Below are positions 25,218 through 33,893 of a stretch of 49,824 nucleotides of DNA, in pieces. The stretch spans positions 1 to 49,824 of the forward strand of contig JABLXR010000028.1 in NCBI GenBank assembly GCA_013178015.1, written 5' to 3'. The first letter of the stretch is position 1, and each line of letters opens with the position of its first letter. Origin of the DNA: Anaerolineae bacterium. Lineage in GTDB: Bacteria; Chloroflexota; Anaerolineae; DRVO01. The notes under the pieces are model-generated. The model was not told the origin of the DNA and searched no databases. It saw nothing but the letters and a program-made list of their open reading frames with translations. The translations under genes and the position numbers were made by a program.

Positions 25218-26672
25218 TTACCGAGTCTCGGCCAGCGGTGGCGTCTGGGCCCCTTCGGGGACCTGATCGGCACCCACTATCTGCCACACCGAACCCGGTG
25301 GGTTCTCCAGCGGGCCAGGGCCGCCGTAGCTGCAGTTGCAGGTGGTCATGTAGATGCTGCCATCCTCCGCCGCGTTGCCACCCGTGAACTGCACTCCGGT
25401 GTGCAGCAACTCCTGGAACTGCCACTCGCCGGTCTCATCCCGCCCCAGGCCCCACAGGCGCCCGGAGCACCAGTCACCCACCAGGTGCACGCCGTCAAGG
25501 TCAGGGATCTGACCACCGCGGTACACACCCAGACCCATCACCGCACAGCCCAGATCGTGGCTGTACTGGGCCACGGGCAGCACACCCACTGCGGGACAAG
25601 ACTCGGCCTCGATGGGATAGCAGTATGAGCCCATCAGGAAGTCCCATCCGTAGTTCTCCCTACTCGGGCTGTCGGCCGGCTGGAAGTTGATCTCCTCCCA
25701 GTGATTCTGGCCTACATCGGGGTGATAGAGGTCACCGGTCTCAGAGTCGAAGTGAGACTTCCAGGAGTTGCGCAGCCCGTAGGCCCAGATCTCCGGCTTG
25801 GCCTCGGTGCGTATGTCGGCGAAGACCCTCTCCGGGATGCCAAACAGCTCCACCAGTCGGATCTGATCCGCAAAGGGGTTCTCCTCCGGGGTGTCGTAGG
25901 TGCGATACCCACCCTCGAGGTTGACGTCTATGCGCAGGATCTTGCCCAAGAGAGTGCTCAGGTCCTGCCCGGCCTCGAAGGGGTCGCCTGCCCAACCGCC
26001 GTCGCCGCTGCCGATGTAGAGGTAGCCGTCCGGCCCGAAGGCCAGCTCGCCACCGTTGTGGTTGGCCCAGGGCTGCTCTATCTGCATGATCACCCGGGCG
26101 CTGCTCATGTTGGCCACGTCTGGGTCAGCATCGGAGACACGGAACTCCACTATCATTCCGTCGCCGTTCCTGAGGAGCCCAGCGAAGTGCACATAGAACA
26201 GACCGTTGTTGGCAAAGTCGGGGTGGAACTCGATGTCGTACATTCCCTGCTCGAGGAAGGCGCTCAGGGTGCTGCTGGTGAGGTCCAGGAAGGGTTGCTC
26301 CAGGATCTGGCCATCCTGCACGATCCTGACAGTGCCTGAACGCTCCACCACGAAGAGCCTGCCGGTCCCATCATACGGGTTGAGCACGTTCACTGGGTCG
26401 AAGAACCCATCGGCGACCAGCACCAGCTGAACCTGAGGATCGCCCGGTAGGTCTCCTCCTGGCGTGGCCACGGGGGCCACGCTGTAGCCCAGGGGGCCGG
26501 CAGGGGCCTCCTCGGCCATGGGAGTCGGGGTCGTGTCCGCCGCAGGCGTCTCTGTGGCCATAGGTGTGCCCTGCGGGGCCGGCGTCGGCGTCTGTGCCTG
26601 CGCCACCAGTCCCACCAAGGCCACGGCCATGAGGGCGATTACCAGTACGAGCGCCCATCGCTTACGTGCCAT
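25218..26672 (-). CDS. PQQ-dependent sugar dehydrogenase-like (GSDH/HHIP) secreted protein
   Basis: 484 aa, ATG 26672. Residues 1-26 are a signal peptide (RWALVLVIALMAVALVGLVA), then a Thr/Pro-rich linker to about 60. The beta-propeller shows GRLFVVERSGTVRIV, LDLTSSTLSAFLEQGMYDIE with FHPDF, NHNGGELAFGPDGYLYIGSG with DGG, LLGKILRID and PEIWAYGLRNSWKSHFD, all typical of soluble aldose sugar dehydrogenases. A late cysteine pair (CYPIEAESC) is probably disulfide-bonded outside the cell. The family oxidises sugars using PQQ; no PQQ biosynthesis genes are nearby. It is probably anchored or exported; monocistronic. Confidence 0.87.
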   Translation of the reverse strand: MARKRWALVLVIALMAVALVGLVAQAQTPTPAPQGTPMATETPAADTTPTPMAEEAPAGPLGYSVAPVATPGGDLPGDPQVQLVLVADGFFDPVNVLNPYDGTGRLFVVERSGTVRIVQDGQILEQPFLDLTSSTLSAFLEQGMYDIEFHPDFANNGLFYVHFAGLLRNGDGMIVEFRVSDADPDVANMSSARVIMQIEQPWANHNGGELAFGPDGYLYIGSGDGGWAGDPFEAGQDLSTLLGKILRIDVNLEGGYRTYDTPEENPFADQIRLVELFGIPERVFADIRTEAKPEIWAYGLRNSWKSHFDSETGDLYHPDVGQNHWEEINFQPADSPSRENYGWDFLMGSYCYPIEAESCPAVGVLPVAQYSHDLGCAVMGLGVYRGGQIPDLDGVHLVGDWCSGRLWGLGRDETGEWQFQELLHTGVQFTGGNAAEDGSIYMTTCNCSYGGPGPLENPPGSVWQIVGADQVPEGAQTPPLAETR

Positions 26673-26906
26673 TTCATACGCCTGCGTTAACTACAATAGA
26701 CCAGCTAACACCGTGCTAGCCCTGCCCTGCCGGCCTTCCGAGGGCAGGCCAAACTTCGGCTTGGGCCGGGCGCCGTTACGCGCCGCTGCGGAGTGACTTC
26801 AGCGCCACACGTCTGACCAGTCCATGCCCAAAGCAGGTACGGCCAGCTGGGGCCGGACCGTGGCGCAGACGGCATTGGAGGCCTGGACTGGGCCTGATGG
26901 AGGCGG

Positions 26907-27311
26907 CTAGGCCTGGTCCCTGATGTCCTCGAACTGGAAGAGATGGTTGAACTCGGCAGGGAGTTGGGCCCGCATGTCGCGGATCTCCCCCGGGGAGACG
27001 GCCTCGGTCAGCACCGACATGACCACCCGAGCTCGGAAGACGGCATCGGGATAGTCGAGGCCGGGACCGGCGTGCTCCGCCACCCGGCGGTAGAACTCGT
27101 CCAGGCCGAAGCTCTCCTGGCGGCTTCTGTCCGCCTCTCGCAGGTAGGAGCCGATCTCTCGGGGGAGCTGTGCTGCCAGATCCTCCGCCTCTCCCCCGAA
27201 AAGCCGCTGTGCCAGGGTCTCCAGGGTGGCATGGACGGCGCGCACCGCCTCGCCGGTAGAGGGAAGCCGGGCTCGGTTCTGCACCTTGCCCACAAACTCA
27301 TCATACTGCAT
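26907..27311 (-). CDS. DUF2267 family protein
   Basis: 134 aa from ATG 27311 behind TAGGAGG. The opening MQYDEFVGKVQNRARLPSTG with AVHATLETLAQRL, then LAAQLPREIGSYLREADR, FYRRVAEHAG and MSVLTEAVSPGEIRDMRAQLP, is the typical DUF2267 helical repeat. In other genomes these proteins sit beside stress and envelope genes; the function is unknown. Here it heads its own transcript with a good promoter and a hairpin in the leader. It belongs to the stress-flavoured block with the MBL, PRC-barrel and SRPBCC genes. Confidence 0.88.
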   Translation of the reverse strand: MQYDEFVGKVQNRARLPSTGEAVRAVHATLETLAQRLFGGEAEDLAAQLPREIGSYLREADRSRQESFGLDEFYRRVAEHAGPGLDYPDAVFRARVVMSVLTEAVSPGEIRDMRAQLPAEFNHLFQFEDIRDQA

Positions 27312-27363
27312 CGAACCTCCTAACTCGTCCGCTAACGTCAAGCACACAAGACCGCTCACACGT

Positions 27364-27386
27364 GGTAGCCCAAACGCCGGGCTACC
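27364..27386 (-). other. Hairpin in the DUF2267 leader
   Basis: GGTAGCCC (27364-27371) pairs perfectly with GGGCTACC (27379-27386), 7-base loop. With the predicted start at 27390 it would begin about four bases from the 5' end of the mRNA. It could stabilise the mRNA, or be the end of the upstream MBL transcript. Confidence 0.5.
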
Positions 27387-27396
27387 GACGAGGGGG

Positions 27397-27425
27397 ATTG
27401 TACCTCGCCCTTCCACCGCTGTAAA
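27397..27425 (-). promoter_or_regulatory. Promoter of the DUF2267 gene
   Basis: On the minus strand TTTACA (27425-27420) and TACAAT (27402-27397) with an exact 17-bp spacer, each five of six to consensus. The predicted start is near 27390, leaving a leader of about 79 bases. Confidence 0.65.
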
Positions 27426-27501
27426 GCGCCCCAGGGGCCGGCCGGGCCACCCCTCTTCAAGCGGCAGCTGGAGCCGAGAGCGAGGCCACCATCCCATGGA
27501 A

Positions 27502-28224
27502 TCACCGCAGCACTACCTCCATGCCATCGAAGGCGATCTCCGCCCGGACCCCACGCTCCTGTGCCAGAGCGCGTACCTTGTCCTCCACCGCCTGGCGGTC
27601 GCCCGCCACGATGGCCGAGCCGCAGTGGGTGAAGATGGCCCGCGGCACACCTTCCTTCTGACACCAGGTCAGCTGAGTGCGGATGGGCGTGTGCCCGATC
27701 AGCTCCTCTCCCGGCTTGCGCACCATGGACCGGACAATGGTAGCCCCGTCCCCCACGTAGAGGTCTGCCCCTCCCAGCGCCTCACCGCGGTCATTTATGT
27801 ACACCACGTCCGGCACGTAGAAGATCGTGACCCTCCCCGCGCCGATGCGGTAGCCCACCGCCGGTGCCCGGGTCGAGTGCACCACCGGGAACGCCTCCAC
27901 CTTGATTCGCCCTATCTCGATCGGCCGGCGCGGCTCGACGGTGCGCCCATCCATCACCGAGAATGAGCGCATCACTTCCCAGGAGTGGGAGGTGGCGTAC
28001 ACCGGGCAAGGCGCCCCGTTCTTCAGGCCCCAGGCGTGATCAGGGTGAGCGTGGGTGACGAAGATGGCCTCCACGCGCCAGTCGTCCACCAGCCCCAACC
28101 AGTCCTCGCCGCAGTCGAGGGCGATGGATGCACCCCGGTACTGCACGAGCGTGGTGCTGTGGCGGAAATGCCGCTGCGTGCGCGGCTCGATGTACCCTCT
28201 CGTGCCCAGGAACACCAGCTTCAC
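27502..28224 (-). CDS. MBL-fold metallo-hydrolase
   Basis: 240 aa from GTG 28224, seven bases after GGGAG; a GTG six codons upstream (28242) is possible but has no ribosome site. Residues about 56-63 read FVTHAHPDHAWG, the HxHxDH metal site. A later His (FPVVHSTRAPAVGYRI) and Asp (IFYVPDVVYI) complete a two-metal site, with FTHCGSAIV near the end. The strand order resembles the RNase Z/PhnP-like branch of the beta-lactamase fold, hydrolysing phosphodiesters or cyclic phosphates. It lies head to head with the PRC-barrel gene, 114 bp apart. The substrate is unknown. Confidence 0.85.
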   Translation of the reverse strand: MKLVFLGTRGYIEPRTQRHFRHSTTLVQYRGASIALDCGEDWLGLVDDWRVEAIFVTHAHPDHAWGLKNGAPCPVYATSHSWEVMRSFSVMDGRTVEPRRPIEIGRIKVEAFPVVHSTRAPAVGYRIGAGRVTIFYVPDVVYINDRGEALGGADLYVGDGATIVRSMVRKPGEELIGHTPIRTQLTWCQKEGVPRAIFTHCGSAIVAGDRQAVEDKVRALAQERGVRAEIAFDGMEVVLR

Positions 28225-28338
28225 CGCGTCGCTCCCGTCCACCCTTGACAGCGGGGCCTGGCCGGCGTATACCGACGCCAGAGCGCTAACGTGGGCGCCT
28301 TCGACGTTAGGTGAGAATCGTTTGGGAGGATACGAGAC

Positions 28339-29139
28339 ATGTTACGTAACGTTGACGACCTCTATGGGTTCACCCTTCGCATCACCGGCGCCGATGCGGG
28401 CCGGGTGTCCGATTTCTTGTTCACCGACCGCGACCTGGCGGTGCGTTACCTGGTAGTCGACACCGGAACGTGGCTCACAGGCCGGCAGATCCTGGTAGGC
28501 ACCGAAGCAGTAGAGCCCATCACCCACCCGATGTGGGAGGAGCGGAAGCTCTTCGCCAACCTGACTCAGGCTCAGATCGAGAACGCTCCGGACATAGACA
28601 CCCACAGCCCTATCTCCAGGGAACAGGAGACCGAGCTCCGCTCTCATTACGGCTGGCTCCCTTACTGGGTCGGCTACCCTTTGGGAGCGCCTCTCGGCGC
28701 CAGCGGGATCACCAGGTACCCCGCGCCTCCGGTGGCCGCGCAACCGCCGGAGCTGGGACACGCCCGGGAGCATCCGGAACCGGAGCCGGCGGCGGAGGAG
28801 GAGCAGCCAGTTCTGCGGAGCACCAAGGAGGTCGCCGGTTACAGCGCCCAGGCCAGCGATGGCAAGATCGGCCGCGTCGCCAGCTTCCTCATTGACGACC
28901 AGAACTGGGCCATCCAGTACCTCATCGTAGATACCACCGAGTGGCAGCGCGGTGGCGAAGTCATGATCCCGGTCGCCGCCCTGGAGAGCATCCGCTGGTC
29001 CAGCTCTGACGTGTTCTTCCGCGCCACACGGGCCCAGATCAGGGAGGCTCCGGGCTACGAGCGCGCCCGCTGGTCCGACCTGGAGAACGAACGCCGAGTG
29101 CAGCAGTACTACGGCTACGTCCCGGACCGGGACCTCTGA
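28339..29139 (+). CDS. Protein with two PRC-barrel domains
   Basis: 266 aa, ATG 28339 behind GGGAGGAT. Two homologous halves: residues about 2-80 (GFTLRITGADAGRVSDFLFT; AVRYLVVDTGTWLTGRQILV) and about 165-245 (GYSAQASDGKIGRVASFLID; AIQYLIVDTTEWQRGGEVMI). Each is a PRC-barrel beta domain, the fold also found in RimM and photosynthetic reaction-centre H subunits. A Pro/Glu-rich linker joins them. Such duplicated proteins occur in stress-related clusters of many bacteria; the role is unknown, likely protein-protein or polyphosphate/RNA contact in the cytoplasm. Neighbours on both sides are leftward genes, so it is probably transcribed alone. Confidence 0.88.
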   Translation: MLRNVDDLYGFTLRITGADAGRVSDFLFTDRDLAVRYLVVDTGTWLTGRQILVGTEAVEPITHPMWEERKLFANLTQAQIENAPDIDTHSPISREQETELRSHYGWLPYWVGYPLGAPLGASGITRYPAPPVAAQPPELGHAREHPEPEPAAEEEQPVLRSTKEVAGYSAQASDGKIGRVASFLIDDQNWAIQYLIVDTTEWQRGGEVMIPVAALESIRWSSSDVFFRATRAQIREAPGYERARWSDLENERRVQQYYGYVPDRDL

Positions 29140-29209
29140 CCGCGCCACGGCGGTGCCCACCAGGCAGCAGGGGCTCCCTGCAGGCCGGGCCCCCTGCTCT
29201 GGCCAGCCC

Positions 29210-30064
29210 CTAGGCATATACCTGGGGGAAGATGGGGGTGAGGCCCTTGGCCATCTCCGCCAGCTTCGCCTGCTCTTCGTCCGACAACGGCTCGAACTCC
29301 TCCGCCGCATCCGCCATCCACCACAGCAACTCGGCGTGCCCCGGGCTTACCGCAGCGGTCACCGGAAGAGAGAGGGTGAATCGGAGGCCCCACAGGGCCT
29401 CCTGGTAGCTCTCCACCGGGCCGTACCAGCTCTTGGCCCAGGGACGGTCCTCCCCTTCCTCCAGCTTGCGCTTGGCCAGGGCCTTGAGGGCCAGCAGGCC
29501 GACCCCCCTCTCCTGAGCCTTCTCCACCACCCGGGGCCCGAAGCCCCCGCGGTACCAGGCTACCCAGCTGAGAGGAAAGAGAACGCTGTCGAAGTCGAAC
29601 TGGTCCATCATGGCCACGGCAGCCTCTTCGGAGTGAGCGGAGAAGCCGATGTACCGGATCAGACCCCTCCGGCGTGCCTCCAGAAAGGCCTCCATCGCCC
29701 CCCCGGGCCCCAGAATCCCTTCCACTTCCTCCAACTTCCGCACGGCGTGGAACTGGTACAGGTCGAAGTGATCGGTCCGTAGCCGCTCTAGCGATGCGCT
29801 CAGCTCGGCTGCCGCGGCCTCCCGATCCCGCTTCTCCGTCTTGCAGGCCAGGAAGACCTGATCTCGGTAGGGTTCCAGGGCCGGGCCCAGCCGCTCCTCC
29901 GCGTTGCCGTAGGATGGCGCCACGTCGAAGTAGTTGATGCCCCGTTCGATGGCCTCCCTGACGTATGCCGAGGCCGCGTCGGGGGTCTCGTTCCGGACCA
30001 CGATGCCGCCGAAGCCGACCACTGAAAGCCACTCTCCCGTCCGTCCCAATACGCGTCTTTCCAC
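29210..30064 (-). CDS. Aldo/keto reductase
   Basis: 284 aa from GTG 30064 behind GGAGGA (VERRVLGRTGEW onward); the longer frame upstream is not needed. The barrel shows INYFDVAPSYGNAEERLGPA with the catalytic Asp and Tyr, LACKTEKRD with the Lys, and FDLYQFHAV with the His: a complete AKR tetrad. The C-terminal part SLPVTAAVSPGHAELLWWMA fits the NADPH-binding end of the bacterial AKR group. It reduces aldehydes or ketones with NADPH; the substrate is unknown. It probably helps detoxify carbonyls in the stress block. Confidence 0.88.
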   Translation of the reverse strand: MERRVLGRTGEWLSVVGFGGIVVRNETPDAASAYVREAIERGINYFDVAPSYGNAEERLGPALEPYRDQVFLACKTEKRDREAAAAELSASLERLRTDHFDLYQFHAVRKLEEVEGILGPGGAMEAFLEARRRGLIRYIGFSAHSEEAAVAMMDQFDFDSVLFPLSWVAWYRGGFGPRVVEKAQERGVGLLALKALAKRKLEEGEDRPWAKSWYGPVESYQEALWGLRFTLSLPVTAAVSPGHAELLWWMADAAEEFEPLSDEEQAKLAEMAKGLTPIFPQVYA

Positions 30065-30199
30065 GCTACTCCTCCAAAGCGTTCCAACGCCTGATGATGC
30101 CGGCGGCTCGTCCCCCTGTGTAGCAGGGACACTGCCGCTGCTGCCCGAGCTGCCGGGCCAGGGCCGGTCCGGCACTTCTGCCCGAGCCCTGAGCCTGGT

Positions 30200-30484
30200 T
30201 CAGCCCGCCGCGCCCTTCTGCCTCAGGTCCTCTTCCACCGTCTCCCGGCTTCCCTCAGCCTGGCTGGGCAGCTGCGATTCCTGAGGCCCTTCCTCGCTCT
30301 CAGGCGGGGCACACTCAGCGCCGCTCACCTGCGCCTCCCTCGCCTCGTGGAGGCAAATGCCCACCTCCACCGTCTGACGATCGCCTTCGGCCTGGCTCGG
30401 CGTCGTCCTTGTGTCGGACCTTACCCCATCGGAAGCCTGCGCTCGCGGTCCTCTGCGCTTCGCTCCGCTCTTGCCTTCAGTCAT
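30200..30484 (-). CDS. Small hydrophilic protein with duplicated PSQAEG motif
   Basis: 94 aa from the second of two adjacent ATGs (30484), behind GGGAGGA. The protein is disordered-looking, rich in Glu, Gln, Ser and Arg. PSQAEGDRQTVEVG near the middle recurs as PSQAEGSRETVEEDLRQKG at the C-terminus. Two cysteines (ICLHEA and ECAPPE) are present. From memory the PSQAEG..TVE tail occurs in small uncharacterised bacterial proteins; I cannot give a function. It lies 50 bp downstream of the SRPBCC gene on the same strand, probably the same transcript. Confidence 0.6.
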   Translation of the reverse strand: MTEGKSGAKRRGPRAQASDGVRSDTRTTPSQAEGDRQTVEVGICLHEAREAQVSGAECAPPESEEGPQESQLPSQAEGSRETVEEDLRQKGAAG

Positions 30485-30534
30485 CATTCCTCCCAGGAGC
30501 TTCCCTCCGAGGGCGTCGCCACCGGCACCGGCGA

Positions 30535-31269
30535 TTACCCCTCGGCGCACATGCCCTCGCCTTCCGTGGCCCCGCCCATCAGCACCTCGCCCGCTTCCAG
30601 ACGGTCCCGGAACTGACGCAGGTCGGCGCGGATCTCGTCCGCGGTCATTGGGTTGAGCAGCCGACCCACCGCCGTGCCCACGGCGCCGCCCGGCGGGCTG
30701 TAGGCCAGCATCACCCGTATCTCGGTGCCGTCGCCGGCCGGAGTGGGCCGGAAGAATACCGACCCCGCTACGTCAACCTGCGACCCGGGATAGGAGCGCC
30801 ACGTGATGAGCTCATTCTCGCGCTCCTCGACGATCTCGCCCTCCCACTCCACCGTGGCCCGGACGGGTCCGGGGGCCCGCACCACCCAGCGCGATCGCCT
30901 CTCGCCCATGGGCGTCACCGACACCACGTGGCCCATGACCCGGGGCAGGTTCTCCAGGTTGCGCCAGAACCGGTAGACCTCCTCCACCGGTCGTCTCACC
31001 ACGATGCTCTCTTCTACCCGGATGCCCGGGCCTCCAGGCCACGCCCAGGTCGCCCGGCGCCCTCCGGCATCTAGCCCCAGGGCATGGTACAGGTAGCTAT
31101 GGCCACTGAGGCCGCGGTAGAAGAGAGCGCCGCCGAGCACGAGCCACACCAGCCCCCTGAAGGAGCGGGCGAACCCGTACACGAGTAGAAGCGACCCTAC
31201 CAGCAGCGAGGCCCACCTCTCCGAATGACCGATGTTGACTTCGCGTGAGAGCTTAGTATCTAGCTGCAC
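30535..31269 (-). CDS. Membrane-anchored SRPBCC (polyketide cyclase-like) protein
   Basis: 244 aa from GTG 31269 behind AAGGAGGAGG. Residues about 1-70 are a DUF2892-like membrane part (VNIGHSERWASLLVGSLLLV; FRGLVWLVLGGALFYRG). Residues about 88-230 are an SRPBCC domain of the cyclase/dehydrase group: VEESIVVRRPVEEVYRFWRN, LENLPRVMGHV, WRSYPGSQVDVAGSV and the C-terminal helix MTADEIRADLRQFRDRLEAG. These proteins probably bind a hydrophobic ligand near the membrane. A very similar DUF2892-SRPBCC fusion is common in Chloroflexota and Deinococcota stress clusters. It is the first gene of a leftward pair with the PSQAEG protein. Confidence 0.85.
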   Translation of the reverse strand: MQLDTKLSREVNIGHSERWASLLVGSLLLVYGFARSFRGLVWLVLGGALFYRGLSGHSYLYHALGLDAGGRRATWAWPGGPGIRVEESIVVRRPVEEVYRFWRNLENLPRVMGHVVSVTPMGERRSRWVVRAPGPVRATVEWEGEIVEERENELITWRSYPGSQVDVAGSVFFRPTPAGDGTEIRVMLAYSPPGGAVGTAVGRLLNPMTADEIRADLRQFRDRLEAGEVLMGGATEGEGMCAEG

Positions 31270-32310
31270 GTCCTCCTCCTTGGGTGTGCCGCACTCCGGC
31301 GCCGACTTCGCGCCGGCAGCCGCCTGCCCAGTCTCCTGTCCGGCGCTGCCAATTCCACCCATCCCGCCAGCCACCCCGCGGCACCAGCGGCAGTGAGGCG
31401 CCTGTGCTCCTTGAACGGTGCGAGCACGGCTGCCCGAACCTTCCCCAGCGGTCCCCGCTCCTCGGGCCGTCGCCTGTCGCCCTCGGCTTCAGCCCCCGCA
31501 CGACGGCGCTCCCCGCCTCTCCACTGGCCGGTGTCGGCCCCAGTCGGCGGATCACCAGCGGCACCTCGCCCACTCCACCCGGGCCAGCCGACGCTCAGGC
31601 AACTGGTCGTACCTCGTGCCCGGCGCGCGCTCCGCCGGGCGCATCTACGTCCCGTGCACGATCCGCTCCGACCTCGAAGGCGCAGCCCAGCCCCCCGCTG
31701 AGGCGGGTCGCGGCACCGGCCACAGCCACACTGCTTCCCTTCACACGAGCACCTCCAGCCGGGCGCTATGGCCGACGGTGAGACAGGTGGTGAAGTGAGG
31801 GCCTCGGCCGTGACGCCGCCGGCCGAAGGCAGGAGCCCGCTGACTTCTTCCGCGGCATAGCCCACCAGCCGGCGCTGCGGTCTATGGCTGCACTGCAAGG
31901 ACCGAAGACCGACGAGAAGATGGATGCACGCGGCCACGGGCGAGCGTTGACCGGGGTCTCGGGTCCAAAATGGCCGTAGCGAGACGTCGGGGAGGCCATT
32001 CGCCGGGGCAGGGGAACGGCGCGTCTCGCGCCGAGGCGGGTGGACGGCATCACCACGCAGTCACGGCTCCTAACGACACCATCAACAATCACCTATCCGC
32101 TTGACGCCGATGCCCTCGCGGGCAGCCAGCCGGCGCCCCTCAACTCACGCTAACGACACTCCTAGCAGCCCGGTCAATTCCAGGCACCGCAGCGATTGTA
32201 GCAGCCCCCTGCTAGCTGTCAACCCCTCCGCCCCGCCTTCTACCTGACTCCCGTACGCCACGCCACCGCGATCGCCCCATCCCAGCGTCCGACGCGCGCC
32301 GCATGTTGGC
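31270..32310. other. About 1 kb without an intact gene
   Basis: Reading frames here resemble no protein along their full length. On the minus strand about 31610-31945, with frame changes, LVGYAAEEVSGLLPSAGGVT, then LTVGHSARLEVLV and later RARDVDAPGGARA follow the order of an Asp23/Gls24 envelope-stress protein (YAAxEVxGV, GGVTxE, terminal DVR). That would suit the neighbouring stress genes, but the match is weak. Nothing else is recognised in 31950-32310. Confidence 0.3.
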
Positions 32311-32340
32311 TTTACATCCCCGGTAACCGTCTGCTATCAT
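32311..32340 (+). promoter_or_regulatory. Promoter of the site-2 protease gene
   Basis: TTTACA (32311-32316) and TATCAT (32335-32340) with an 18-bp spacer. The predicted start near 32347 leaves a long leader of about 250 bases before ATG 32601. Confidence 0.5.
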
Positions 32341-32600
32341 CGCTGCAACCGTCACTGGCTCGCAGGACCCGGTGGAAGACAGAGCGTTAGCGCGCTGGGG
32401 CCCCGCACGCCGACAGGCCAGATGGAGCCGGTAGCCGTAGTGTGGTGCCGTGGCCTCCGTCCCGATGGAGACTGGCATCGCCACCATCTAGGCTCCCACC
32501 GGGCCAGGAGTCCGGGTTGGGTCGCCGGGTGGAGGTGCTCCCCATCCTCATGAGCGCCCGGCCGGTGCCGGCTGCTTCACCAACGTATGGAGGCCTAGTT

Positions 32601-33809
32601 ATGGGAAGTGGCTTTCGGATCGGTCGGATCTTCGGTATCAACGTCAGGGTAGACTGGAGCTGGCTCTTCATCTTCTTCCTGGTGACCTGGAACCTGGCCT
32701 CGGTGTTCGGGCAGGTTCAGCCGGACTGGCAGCCTCTCTTCAGGTGGATCGTGGCGGGAGTGGCGGCCCTCCTCTTCTTCGGGTCCGTCCTGGCCCATGA
32801 GATGGCCCACTCCCTGGTGGCCCGGGCACAAGGGTTGCCGGTGCGCAACATAACCCTGTTTCTCTTCGGCGGCGTTTCCAATATCCAGCGAGAGCCCGAC
32901 TCACCTCGGGAGGAGTTCGTGATGGCGCTGGTCGGTCCGCTGACCAGCATCGTCCTGGGCGCAGTGCTGGTGCTCATCGCCAACCTCACGGCCGATCCGG
33001 CAGCAAGCTTGACCAGAGATCCCTTGGGACTCCTGGGCCAACTGAGCCCGGTGACGTTGCTTCTGTTCTGGCTCGGCTCGGTGAACATCCTGGTGGGCCT
33101 CTTCAACCTCATACCTGGGTTTCCTCTGGACGGCGGCCGAGTGCTGCGCTCCATATTCTGGGCTGCCACCGACAACCTCCGTCGGGCCACACGCTGGGCA
33201 GCGGGCGTGGGCCAGGGCGTCGCCTGGCTCCTGATCCTCACCGGCCTGGCGATGGTCTTCGGAGTGCAGGTGCCCATCTTCGGCACCGGCCTCATCGGCG
33301 GTCTCTGGCTCGCCTTCATCGGCTGGTTTCTTAATAGCGCTGCCATCCAGAGCTACCAGCAAGTTGTCATCCGCGACATCCTGGAGGGCATCCCCGTCTC
33401 CAGGATGATGCGGCCCAACCCTCCTACTGTCACCGAAGGCATCACCGTGAGCTCTCTGGTCTACGACTACGTCATGGCGGCCGACGACCGGGCGTTCCCG
33501 GTGTTCGATGACGGGCGCATGACCGGCATCGTGACCGTGGAGGACTTGCGCAAGGTTGACCGCAGCCGGTGGGACGAGACCCTGGTACGCCAGATCATGA
33601 CCCCGGCGGCTCAGCTAGTCACCATAGGCCCGGACGAGGAGGCCAGCGAAGCCCTCAACCGCCTGGCTCAGCGCGACATTCGCCAGCTACCGGTGGTGCA
33701 AGAGGGCCAACTAGTGGGCCTGCTGCGTCGTCGCGACCTGATCCGCTGGCTGCAGCTGCACTCGGAGCTGGCCCGGGAAGCGCCGGGAGGGCCTCGCATC
33801 CCCGCCTGA
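32601..33809 (+). CDS. Site-2 protease family zinc metalloprotease with two CBS domains
   Basis: 402 aa from ATG 32601 behind TGGAGGC; the upstream open frame is not needed. Four or more TMs; the zinc site VLAHEMAHSLVARA (HExxH) is near residue 66, and the third ligand is in NLIPGFPLDGGRVLRS near residue 178. Residues about 265-385 are a CBS pair (VSRMMRPNPPTVTEGITVSS; VRQIMTPAAQLVTIGPDEEA) that binds adenine nucleotides. The family cuts membrane-embedded substrates, as in SpoIVFB and RseP; this CBS-bearing branch is the SpoIVFB-like group III. There is no PDZ domain. It stands 84 bp upstream of a membrane-anchored HtrA gene on the same strand. Confidence 0.92.
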   Translation: MGSGFRIGRIFGINVRVDWSWLFIFFLVTWNLASVFGQVQPDWQPLFRWIVAGVAALLFFGSVLAHEMAHSLVARAQGLPVRNITLFLFGGVSNIQREPDSPREEFVMALVGPLTSIVLGAVLVLIANLTADPAASLTRDPLGLLGQLSPVTLLLFWLGSVNILVGLFNLIPGFPLDGGRVLRSIFWAATDNLRRATRWAAGVGQGVAWLLILTGLAMVFGVQVPIFGTGLIGGLWLAFIGWFLNSAAIQSYQQVVIRDILEGIPVSRMMRPNPPTVTEGITVSSLVYDYVMAADDRAFPVFDDGRMTGIVTVEDLRKVDRSRWDETLVRQIMTPAAQLVTIGPDEEASEALNRLAQRDIRQLPVVQEGQLVGLLRRRDLIRWLQLHSELAREAPGGPRIPA

Positions 33810-33893
33810 TAGGCTCCGCCCGGCGATCCCGGTCGTGCGGCTGATGAGCATGGAGTGTATTTCGTCGAGTATTCTGCTGCGAGAGGTACGGAT

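Noticed and set aside
31260-31937. 225-codon minus-strand frame in the gene-poor region
   Set aside because: It is Arg/Gly-rich low-complexity sequence, lacks a ribosome site and overlaps the supported start of the SRPBCC gene.
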